From Candidatus Kapaibacterium sp. (GTDB lineage: Bacteria; Bacteroidota; Ignavibacteria; Palsa-1295): a DNA stretch of 6,117 bases. The translations under genes were made by a program, and so were the position numbers. The notes beneath the pieces are model-generated. The model did no database searches. It worked only from the letters and a program-made list of their open reading frames with translations, and was not told where the DNA came from. The stretch's first letter is position 1. Each line of letters begins with the position of its first letter. The DNA lies in NCBI GenBank assembly GCA_025450975.1, contig JANWLI010000192.1:1-6117 (forward strand), in the 5' to 3' direction. Positions 1 to 5,378 of the stretch are shown one piece after another.

Positions 1-3
1 AAA

Positions 4-39
4 AAGATATCTTGTGGTTGTAACTCTCCAGAAACCACA
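4..39. repeat. Short palindrome and inverted repeat at left edge
   Basis: AAGATATCTT (4-13) is a perfect 10-bp palindrome. It abuts a 7-bp inverted repeat, TGTGGTT (13-19) and AACCACA (33-39), around a 13-nt loop. Both sit downstream of the minus-strand promoter, so they could fold in a leader RNA or bind a regulator of the gene outside the window. No function can be assigned. Confidence 0.3.
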
Positions 40-51
40 TCAGAATACACC

Positions 52-91
52 AAAAAAACACTTTTTTAAGAACCTCTCTTTCTTAAAAAAG
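52..91 (-). terminator. AT-rich hairpin with T7 tract, possible terminator or attenuator
   Basis: CTTTTTTAAGAA (61-72) and TTCTTAAAAAAG (80-91) are perfect 12-nt inverted arms around a 7-nt loop (73-79). Read on the minus strand, the stem is followed after two bases by seven T residues (52-58). This is the geometry of an intrinsic terminator. The stem is mostly A/T and thus weak, so partial termination or attenuation is as likely as a full stop. It could also act as a second, back-up terminator for the gene at 255-3161. There is no T tract in the plus direction. Confidence 0.45.
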
Positions 92-123
92 ACACACGTA
101 TTAAGAGCTTACTCTCATGTGTG
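52..123 (-). ncRNA. Candidate ~70-nt structured small RNA or attenuated 5' leader
   Basis: This segment begins where the 128-159 promoter should start transcription and ends at a hairpin plus T7 tract. In the minus-strand transcript, CACAC (119-123) can pair with GTGTG (93-97). Inside it, TGAGAG (112-117) pairs with CTCTTA (102-107, one G-U pair) around a 4-nt TAAG loop. A 12-bp stem (61-72 with 80-91) and the T7 tract follow. A five-codon frame, M-R-V-S-S-stop, starts at 118 and could be a minimal leader peptide, but it has no supporting ribosome site. The promoter, nested stems and terminator-like end are visible; that they form a discrete RNA is inference. The alternative is simply a long 5' UTR of a gene beyond position 1. 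Confidence 0.35.
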
Positions 124-127
124 GAGA

Positions 128-159
128 CAAATATAATAAAATATTAATGTAAAACCAAA
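128..159 (-). promoter_or_regulatory. Bacteroidota-type promoter (TTTG-N20-TATATTTG)
   Basis: Read on the minus strand, TTTG (156-159) is followed after exactly 20 nt by TATATTTG (128-135). This matches the known Bacteroidota primary-sigma consensus of TTTG at -33 and TAnnTTTG at -7, including the usual 19-21 nt spacing. The transcript would start near 121-124 and run leftward out of the window. It lies downstream of the terminator of the large minus-strand gene, so it would serve a separate transcription unit whose remainder is off the left edge. Confidence 0.6.
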
Positions 160-203
160 TCCGACTAAGGTTTTGGTAAAAATAGCCTTTTTTCCCCTAG
201 GGC

Positions 204-233
204 AAAAAAAGAGCCCCGCTATGCGCAGGGCTC
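204..233 (-). terminator. Intrinsic terminator of the T9SS cargo gene
   Basis: On the minus strand GAGCCC (228-233) pairs with GGGCTC (211-216), with further G-C pairing possible inside the short loop, and the stem is followed immediately by seven T residues (204-210). It starts 21 nt beyond the stop codon at 255-257. This is a classic rho-independent terminator and closes the transcription unit of the large minus-strand gene. Confidence 0.88.
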
Positions 234-254
234 GTAACAACTAAGAAAAACGGA

Positions 255-3161
255 CTACTTGCTGATCGCCATCTGACGCACCAGACGGGCATTGCCGGCC
301 TCTAAAATATAGAGGTACGTGCCCGATGCAAGACCCGTCGTATTGATATCGACATCATACGTGCCTGCGCCTACTGTCGTATTGACGAGTTCGCGCACCG
401 TCTTGCCCGTTACATCGGCAAGCACGATACGGACTGCCGACGATGTCGGCACCGTGTACTTGAACGACGTCATGCCAAGCGCCGGGTTCGGAGCGTTCTG
501 CTCTAGAACGTAGCCATCGACCGTACGCACATCCTTCACACTGCCTGCCGTAGCGGAGCCGGTGACATTAACTTCAAGCGCGTTGCCACAGACCTCAGCA
601 CTCGGGAAGGAGACCACGGCTGTGAACTCGTTCATCGACGGCGGGTTGAAGGAGAACGTCAGGACGCCCGTACCACTGGCAGGAATTGGCGTATCGGCAC
701 CACTGACATAGGTGAATGCAGTTGCCGGTGTGATCGTCGGCGTATTCGGCGTCCACGGCAGATTGCCAGAGTTGGTCACCGTGATCGTAAAGGTGCTCGA
801 TTCATTTGCCTTCGTCGGCAATGCAGCAACCGGTGAGATCGGATCAAGGATCGCGCATGCGCCCGTTCCCTGTAAGTTGACGATCTTCGAACCTGCATTC
901 GTGCTGGCAAGCGTCAGCGTTGCCGGCTTGAGGCCGCTCGAGATCGGCATGAAGTACACGGTGAACATTGCTGTTCCGCCGGCTTCTACCTGACCGCTCG
1001 ATGCTGGCGTCACGGTGTACGATGCTGCATCGGTGCCGGTGATGCTTGGCGTATACGTTGTTGCAACGTCGCCGCAGTTGGTCACCGTTACGACGATGCT
1101 GTCGGTCGCGTTGTGCGGGAGCATGGTCGTCTCAAAGGCAACCTGCGGAGTTGCTTCGAGGCAGACGAGCAGGCCTTTGATATCGACTGTCGTCGTCAGC
1201 GGGATCGCCTTGTCGTTCGAGGTCGCAGTGACCGTGAACGTCGCAAGACGCGAACCGCGCTCGCTCGGCGTGCCGCAGACCTGTACGGTTACATTCGACT
1301 TTGCCTTCAGGATGAAGGGGAAGGTGATGCCCTTGAGCACATAATCTGTTCCACCGGCTCCGGCGAACGTTGCGCCGGTCAGTGTAGCATCTGCATCGCC
1401 GCTATTGGTGATCACCATCGTACGGCATAATTCCTGATCGATGATCGAAGAATCGATGATGCCGGCATCGGTAAGATCCATCGACAGATTACCGAACGGA
1501 ACGCCAACGCCGCTGATATCATAGTACATCGATGTCGTTGCCGTGTCACGACGCGGCTGATCGAAGGTCAGCGGGATGTTTGTGACAACATGGAAACGAG
1601 CAACGCGTGTGCCACGCTGTATTGGTGTGAACGTTACCGTGACCTCACGTGAATGTTCCGGCGCAATTTTCGTCTCGGCACCGACAAGGGGCGTAAGCAC
1701 GAAGTCCTGATCGGCAGAGCTGAACTCATTACGCAGGATCTCCAACGTGTCGGAGCCCGGAGTATAGATCGTAAACTTCTGCGTTGCAACCGTACCCATT
1801 TCGACGGAATCGAAGATCATCGGATCCGGCGTTACAAGAAGGCGCGGCAGTATACCGGTACCGCGAAGCTGAATATCGACGTCCGGATCGTTCGACGAGT
1901 TGTTGTAGATGCGGAGGTTTGCTACATGGATGCCTTCGGAAGTCGGCGAAAAGCGGATACGCAGTGTATCGCTGAGGCCGGGGAGAAGGGGATCCATAGG
2001 CTCACGAACAACCGTGTACATCGGCCCTGATTCAAGCGTGATCTCAAAGTCGTTCGGATCGGTGAACGTGAGTGGCGCTTCGCCCTTATTGGTAATGATC
2101 ACATCTTCGTCGATAGATTCTCCGAGACGGACGCGCTTCTTATTAAACATCTTTACCGTCGAGACTTCGATCACTGACGAGCGGGTAAAGCCGGTTAGCG
2201 CAACCTGCTGATCGCCGCTGTCACGACCGTTCGACTGTACTAAGAGCACCGCGCCGCGCGGGCCTGAACCTTGTGCATTCCACTGAACCTGGAAGGTTGC
2301 ACTTTGACCAGGAGTCAGTGAAGTAGGAGGCAAGGACAAGAGAGTAAAATCCGCATGACCCGTTGAGATCACGACGTTAGTGATGAGCAACGGATCGGGA
2401 GCTGTGCCAACCGACTGCACGGTGATCGTCCCGATCATGATGGTACCGCCATCGGCAAGCGCGAAGTCAATATACTCAGGCGTTACACTGATCTGGCGAT
2501 CGGGGATTGCCGACCAACGAACATTCGCCGAGGGTGTCGAGGTTGTCGTAGCAAGGTGAGCGACGGAGAGGAATGATGGACTATTGGTGCCATTGAGCCC
2601 GACGCCGCACGAATTGCCAAGCGAGAATCCATTGTCCTTATAAATGAATTCGATAGTGTTTGATGTCTCGTACAGCTTCACTTGCCAATCTGTTGCTTGC
2701 CCGTTTCCAGAATAGGCGCGCGTATTGGTCCACTGAACGGTTAGCACACGATTTGGTGCGCTGCCGGACGTCTGGTAATACAGGCCTGATTGGACTACCT
2801 GGTCAGCAGTATAGACCATAAACCCGTTACGGAATGTTACGTTGTTAAAGTTATTACTGCAGCAACCATTTCCCGGATTGTTTCCAATAATAAGAAAACC
2901 ATTCGTCGAAGCCATCATGGAGGTGTTGGCTGCGAAGGTCGTATTATCATACTTAAAACTAAAGGGAATCGCGAATGTGTAACTGCAGTCGTCACAAGAT
3001 GAGACAAGGAGTGTACCCGAGCTAGCGATCGAACTATAGCCGCCACTAAATGTAGTTTTCGTGTAGGTATTTATACGCTGGGAGAACGACGTCTCACCAT
3101 AAAGCAGTAACCCTAAAGCGCACAAACTAAAGAATACACGGAAGTACCTGTTGGATCCCAT
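255..3161 (-). CDS. Large secreted ASH/choice-of-anchor-D repeat protein with T9SS type A C-terminal sorting domain
   Basis: The 968-aa product starts with a Sec signal peptide (basic SNRYFR, hydrophobic core at residues 9-21, probable cleavage near residue 27). An N-terminal beta-rich domain (about 28-222) carries clustered cysteines (CDDC, GCC) and a hydrophobic VLTVQW strand. About six Ig-like modules of the ASH/choice-of-anchor-D type follow (about 224-328, 330-437, 439-553, 555-665, 666-767, 768-870), recognisable by repeated V-T-N-x-G and L-x-G-T-G strand ends. Residues about 884-968 form a type IX sorting domain: NAPNPALGMTSFKYTVP, then VTGKTVREL, GLASGTYLY and a terminal RQMAISK. T9SS cargo crosses the outer membrane and is released or anchored on the cell surface, so a structural, adhesive or binding role is plausible. 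No catalytic motif is visible. I chose ATG at 3161 over GTG at 3170 because a good Shine-Dalgarno lies 4 nt upstream of the ATG, and it overlaps the GTG. Cysteines occur in the signal peptide, the N-terminal domain and the last three repeats only. Substrate or partner is unknown. Confidence 0.93.
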   Translation of the reverse strand: MGSNRYFRVFFSLCALGLLLYGETSFSQRINTYTKTTFSGGYSSIASSGTLLVSSCDDCSYTFAIPFSFKYDNTTFAANTSMMASTNGFLIIGNNPGNGCCSNNFNNVTFRNGFMVYTADQVVQSGLYYQTSGSAPNRVLTVQWTNTRAYSGNGQATDWQVKLYETSNTIEFIYKDNGFSLGNSCGVGLNGTNSPSFLSVAHLATTTSTPSANVRWSAIPDRQISVTPEYIDFALADGGTIMIGTITVQSVGTAPDPLLITNVVISTGHADFTLLSLPPTSLTPGQSATFQVQWNAQGSGPRGAVLLVQSNGRDSGDQQVALTGFTRSSVIEVSTVKMFNKKRVRLGESIDEDVIITNKGEAPLTFTDPNDFEITLESGPMYTVVREPMDPLLPGLSDTLRIRFSPTSEGIHVANLRIYNNSSNDPDVDIQLRGTGILPRLLVTPDPMIFDSVEMGTVATQKFTIYTPGSDTLEILRNEFSSADQDFVLTPLVGAETKIAPEHSREVTVTFTPIQRGTRVARFHVVTNIPLTFDQPRRDTATTSMYYDISGVGVPFGNLSMDLTDAGIIDSSIIDQELCRTMVITNSGDADATLTGATFAGAGGTDYVLKGITFPFILKAKSNVTVQVCGTPSERGSRLATFTVTATSNDKAIPLTTTVDIKGLLVCLEATPQVAFETTMLPHNATDSIVVTVTNCGDVATTYTPSITGTDAASYTVTPASSGQVEAGGTAMFTVYFMPISSGLKPATLTLASTNAGSKIVNLQGTGACAILDPISPVAALPTKANESSTFTITVTNSGNLPWTPNTPTITPATAFTYVSGADTPIPASGTGVLTFSFNPPSMNEFTAVVSFPSAEVCGNALEVNVTGSATAGSVKDVRTVDGYVLEQNAPNPALGMTSFKYTVPTSSAVRIVLADVTGKTVRELVNTTVGAGTYDVDINTTGLASGTYLYILEAGNARLVRQMAISK

Positions 3162-3165
3162 GATA

Positions 3166-3174
3166 ATCACCTCT
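3166..3174 (-). promoter_or_regulatory. Shine-Dalgarno AGAGGTGAT for the T9SS cargo gene
   Basis: On the minus strand AGAGGTGAT ends 4 nt before the ATG at 3161. GAGGTGAT complements the usual 16S rRNA 3' end over eight bases. It overlaps the upstream GTG (3168-3170), which would otherwise open the frame three codons earlier, so it decides the start in favour of the ATG. None of the other three genes here has a comparable site. Confidence 0.7.
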
Positions 3175-3240
3175 AATTAAGTTGAATGAAAACTTGTTTT
3201 GAACCCCCAGAGTCGGGCATAAGCCGAGCCCATAACCATG

Positions 3241-3248
3241 CAAATATA
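3241..3248 (-). promoter_or_regulatory. Candidate -7 box TATATTTG for the T9SS cargo gene
   Basis: The minus strand reads TATATTTG, a perfect TAnnTTTG box and identical to the one at 128-135. It would start transcription near 3234-3237, giving a leader of roughly 75 nt before the ATG at 3161. No TTTG lies 19-21 nt upstream, so the -33 half is missing or degenerate. The rest of the gap (3175-3414) is AT-rich. It also contains an unattached TAAGGAGGTG on the minus strand (3291-3300) and a weak bulged hairpin near 3211-3230. Confidence 0.35.
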
Positions 3249-3414
3249 ATGAAAAAGTATCTATTCAGTTGCATTTTTGGCTTTGATGGGCACCTCCTTA
3301 TTAATAAGATAGAAAAAGCGCCGAAACCTTAGCCTTCCGAATGCCATAAAATTATCTTTTAATATTGAATTTTGGAACTAAATATCACACATCCTGTTCA
3401 CATTATTGTCTTAT

Positions 3415-4143
3415 ATGCCGGATTCGGACCTAGAAACCGAATCTGAAGTAGTTCTCTCAGTAACCACTATGAAAACTGAATACTTAACCTCACCGGAAGT
3501 CCGGAAGACCTTCCTTCGTCATACCGAACACGAACTGACCATCTGCCTTGGCGATAACGCAGTCGAGAATCTCCGCTCATCCCTTGCTCATGCACGGGCC
3601 TTGCTCGATTCGCGAAGGTTCGATTCTGTCGTCTACGTTAACCTGCCATTCTCATCGCGTAGGGTAACCGATGCACGACGGGATGTCTTTCCGAAGTCGG
3701 AGAATAATCCGAACTTCACCTTGCTACACAATCACATCGGCAGGCTCGGACCGGAGTTCGGAGAAGTCCGCAGAGCGGTCGAATCGGCCAAAGGCAAAGT
3801 CGCCGTGATCATCAACTCGTGGGAGTTCGCTTCGAGCAGTTACCGATACAAAGAGCAGTTGCTATTCGCCTTGCATGAACTTGTGTGCGGCGACGAGGTA
3901 ACGGTCTTCGTCTATTCGCAAGCCAAATATGCAACACCTGGTGAGATCCACCGGCAGGGACTCGGCCGCCTGACGATGTTCGCTGCCGGCGTCATGCTAA
4001 TGCCGACTGAAGAAGACGTGCAGATCATGCTCCCGGCGAGCAAAAACGAGACGAAGCAAGCCAGTGGAGGTGCACTGCCAAGTGTACCGAAAATTAATGA
4101 GTTACGATATGCTGATGCGAAGGAGTTGGCGATAGCGGTATGA
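3415..4143 (+). CDS. Hypothetical protein, probable RecA/KaiC-like fold without a functional P-loop
   Basis: The product is 242 aa, soluble, with no signal peptide or membrane segment. I do not recognise the family. The order of elements resembles a RecA-type NTPase core. A strand ELTICLG leads into GDNAVENL (residues 46-53), where Walker A GxxxxGK[ST] would be expected. Then come a helix (about 54-68), the strand FDSVVYVNL (69-77) and the Walker-B-like strand KVAVIINSWE (128-137). Helix YKEQLLFALHEL leads to the sensor-like strand VTVFVYSQ (162-169) and a GLGRLTMFAAGVMLM segment (182-196) typical of the late core. The Walker A lysine and serine/threonine are absent, so ATP hydrolysis is unlikely. 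The tail from about 205 is polar and probably disordered. The start is uncertain: TTG at 3406 and ATG at 3469 are in frame, and none has a clear ribosome site. I prefer 3415 because base composition turns coding-like there. It is divergent from the T9SS gene and convergent with mazG, so context gives no function. Confidence 0.75.
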   Translation: MPDSDLETESEVVLSVTTMKTEYLTSPEVRKTFLRHTEHELTICLGDNAVENLRSSLAHARALLDSRRFDSVVYVNLPFSSRRVTDARRDVFPKSENNPNFTLLHNHIGRLGPEFGEVRRAVESAKGKVAVIINSWEFASSSYRYKEQLLFALHELVCGDEVTVFVYSQAKYATPGEIHRQGLGRLTMFAAGVMLMPTEEDVQIMLPASKNETKQASGGALPSVPKINELRYADAKELAIAV

Positions 4144-4156
4144 AGAGGATAAGGCA

Positions 4157-4302
4157 ACATATCGCTCCTACGGAGCTATGCTTCTTGTAGGCTTCTCACC
4201 CCGGGCTTACGCCCGGGGCTACCGACATGTCGCGCCCTACGGCGCTCTTCGTTTCGTCTTCGACGAAACGGGATACCCGTAGGGACACGCCCCGCGTGTC
4301 CG
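4157..4302 (+). repeat. Left arm of the composite inverted repeat (A-B-C-spacer-D)
   Basis: Modules are A hairpin 4164-4176, B hairpin 4199-4218, the 8-bp palindrome GACATGTC at 4224-4231, C hairpin 4232-4245 and D hairpin 4283-4301. The C-D spacer carries its own 9-bp stem, CGTTTCGTC (4250-4258) with GACGAAACG (4262-4270), around a TTC loop. CCC-GTA-GGG (4276-4284) just before D is a further TAC-type loop on the opposite strand. The arm starts 13 bp after the stop codon of the upstream gene, so the stable stems will lie in its mRNA 3' end. Confidence 0.8.
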
Positions 4303-4346
4303 CGTTACGGATCTACATAAATTGTACTGGTACATTGGCGTACTTT

Positions 4347-4359
4347 CGGTTTACGACCG
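4347..4359 (+). repeat. Central TAC-loop hairpin
   Basis: CGGTT (4347-4351) and GACCG (4355-4359) form a 5-bp stem with one G-T wobble around a TAC loop, the same design as module A. It lies alone in the otherwise unstructured centre of the composite element and may be a diverged extra module. Coincidence cannot be excluded for so short a stem. Confidence 0.35.
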
Positions 4360-4417
4360 TATTCGCCGGGTATCTTCAACCATTAGGTATACATCGGGAT
4401 TGCGGCGCCATGCGGCA

Positions 4418-4593
4418 CGGACACGCGCGGCGTGTCCCTACGGAAGTGGTCGGCGAAGCCGCCCATGCAAACGCATCCCATGGTGGCGAAGCCAACATGA
4501 AAAGCGCCGTAGGGCGCGACATGTCGATAGCCCCCGGCGTAAGCCGGGGGTAGAGAAATAGAAAATATGAGGAGCTCCGTAGGAGCGAAATGT
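4418..4593 (-). repeat. Right arm of the composite inverted repeat (A-B-C-spacer-D)
   Basis: In plus-strand order the modules are D hairpin 4419-4437, C hairpin 4504-4517, GACATGTC 4518-4525, B hairpin 4531-4550 and A hairpin 4574-4586. The spacer (4444-4502) is unlike that of the left arm. It holds two small hairpins with GAA loops, CGGC-GAA-GCCG (4451-4461) and TGGC-GAA-GCCA (4484-4494), and ATGC-AAAC-GCAT (4465-4476). Module A ends 2 bp from the mazG stop codon, placing these stems at the mazG mRNA 3' end. Confidence 0.8.
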
Positions 4594-4595
4594 GA

Positions 4596-5378
4596 CTAAG
4601 GGATAAGTTTAACTTTATTCCACAAAGCATCAAGCTCAGGAAGGCTATACTCTTTCCACGGCTTCTCGCTTTGTTCGACTATTTGTTCAACCTTACGAAA
4701 ACGTCCGTCGAATTTATCGGTCGCTTTTCGTAAGGCCGACTCGGCATCGATGCCGATGTGTCGCGAGTAGTTGACAATGGCAAAGAGCAGATCGCCAAAC
4801 TCGTCGATCTTCTTTTCCTCTTCATGCTCGGCAAGAAACTCCTGCATCTCTTCGTTGATCTTCGCCAGGACATCCTTCGGATCGTCCCAGTCGAAGCCGA
4901 CCTTGGCAGCCTTGTCCTGGATCCGTGCAGCGCGCTGCAGGGCAGGCATGGCTTTCGGTACGCCGTCGATGATACTGGTTCGGCCGGACTCTTTGCGTTT
5001 AAGCTGCTCCCAGTTCTCCTTGACAACTGAAGCCGTAGCGGCCTCGGCCTCGCCAAAGACGTGGGGATGCCGGTAGATCAGCTTCTCATTTTCCTGCCAG
5101 ATAACTTCGGCAAGCGAGAAGCTCTCGGTCTCCTCGGCAAGGTTGGCGTGGAAGACGACATGCAGCAGAATGTCGCCAAGCTCCTTGCCAAGTTCGGCCA
5201 TGTCGGCCTTATCAATGGTCTCGACGACCTCATACGCCTCCTCGATCAGGTGGGGGGCGATCGAGCTATGGGTCTGCTCCCGGTCCCATGGGCAATCTTT
5301 TCTGAGGCGCGATACGATGGCGACAAGTCGCTCGAATTCTTTGGAATAATTGAGATTAATGGGTTTTACAGGGTTCAC
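4596..5378 (-). CDS. mazG: Nucleoside triphosphate pyrophosphohydrolase MazG
   Basis: The 260-aa product is a two-domain, all-alpha NTP pyrophosphohydrolase. The family cleaves (d)NTPs, including non-canonical ones, to NMP plus pyrophosphate in the cytoplasm, using Mg2+ held by acidic residues. In the N-terminal domain, CPWDREQTH (about 29-37) precedes the metal-binding signature EEAYE (46-50) and KELGDILLHVVFHA (65-78). HPHVFGE (104-110) and VKENWEQLKR follow. The C-terminal domain shows KVGFDWDDP (159-167), NEEMQEF (175-181), DEFGDLLFAIVNYSRH (192-207) and KFDGRFRKVE (222-231). Length matches the E. coli protein (263 aa). The frame stays open to a TTG at 5516, but those 46 extra codons are AT-rich and unlike MazG. 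I therefore chose GTG at 5378, which puts the start about 13 residues before the conserved FERLV helix. It lacks a clear Shine-Dalgarno. No mazE/mazF toxin-antitoxin genes are nearby. It is convergent with the upstream gene, and the composite repeat ends 2 bp beyond its stop. Confidence 0.95.
   Translation of the reverse strand: MNPVKPINLNYSKEFERLVAIVSRLRKDCPWDREQTHSSIAPHLIEEAYEVVETIDKADMAELGKELGDILLHVVFHANLAEETESFSLAEVIWQENEKLIYRHPHVFGEAEAATASVVKENWEQLKRKESGRTSIIDGVPKAMPALQRAARIQDKAAKVGFDWDDPKDVLAKINEEMQEFLAEHEEEKKIDEFGDLLFAIVNYSRHIGIDAESALRKATDKFDGRFRKVEQIVEQSEKPWKEYSLPELDALWNKVKLIP

Larger units (their letters stand above)
4157..4593. repeat. Composite inverted repeat of hairpin modules (BIME/REP-like)
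   Basis: This element fills nearly all of the convergent gap 4144-4595. The arms run inward as modules A (4157-4177 / 4573-4593, 20 of 21 identical), B-C (4199-4246 / 4503-4550, 45 of 48 identical) and D (4277-4302 / 4418-4443). The arms differ in the spacer between C and D and enclose a 115-bp centre (4303-4417). A, B and C are each hairpins with a TAC-containing loop: GCTCC-TAC-GGAGC, CCCCGGGC-TTAC-GCCCGGGG and GCGCC-CTAC-GGCGC. D is GGACACGC and GCGTGTCC around three bases. No transposase or convincing ORF lies inside. Mosaics of palindromic units between convergent genes recall REP/BIME elements, which affect mRNA ends and gyrase or IHF binding in enterobacteria. Whether this one acts so is inference. 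Confidence 0.85.

Noticed and set aside
319..3002. Several plus-strand open frames of 60-125 codons opposite the large gene
   Set aside because: They are antisense shadows in a GC-richer coding region, with no ribosome sites, no recognisable domains and low-complexity or arginine/serine-rich translations.
3162..3170. GTG at 3170 as start of the T9SS cargo gene
   Set aside because: The GTG lies inside the Shine-Dalgarno sequence itself. The ATG at 3161 is correctly spaced from it and still yields an intact signal peptide.
4227..4553. Plus-strand open frame starting MSRPTALF
   Set aside because: It lies wholly within the composite inverted repeat. MSRPTALF is just the translation of GACATGTC plus hairpin C, and the same octapeptide appears on the minus strand from the other arm. 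Such frames are artefacts of this repeat type.
4157..4593. CRISPR array
   Set aside because: Repeats are palindromic modules in mirrored order, not direct repeats with uniform unique spacers, and no cas genes are present.
4376..4633. Minus-strand open frame containing PRLTPGAIDMSRPTALF
   Set aside because: It spans the end of mazG in another frame and the right repeat arm. Its sequence is explained entirely by hairpin modules B, C and D.
4596..5378. mazG as part of a mazEF toxin-antitoxin locus
   Set aside because: No mazE- or mazF-like frame lies on either side. The flanking sequences are a palindromic repeat and a divergent membrane-protein gene.
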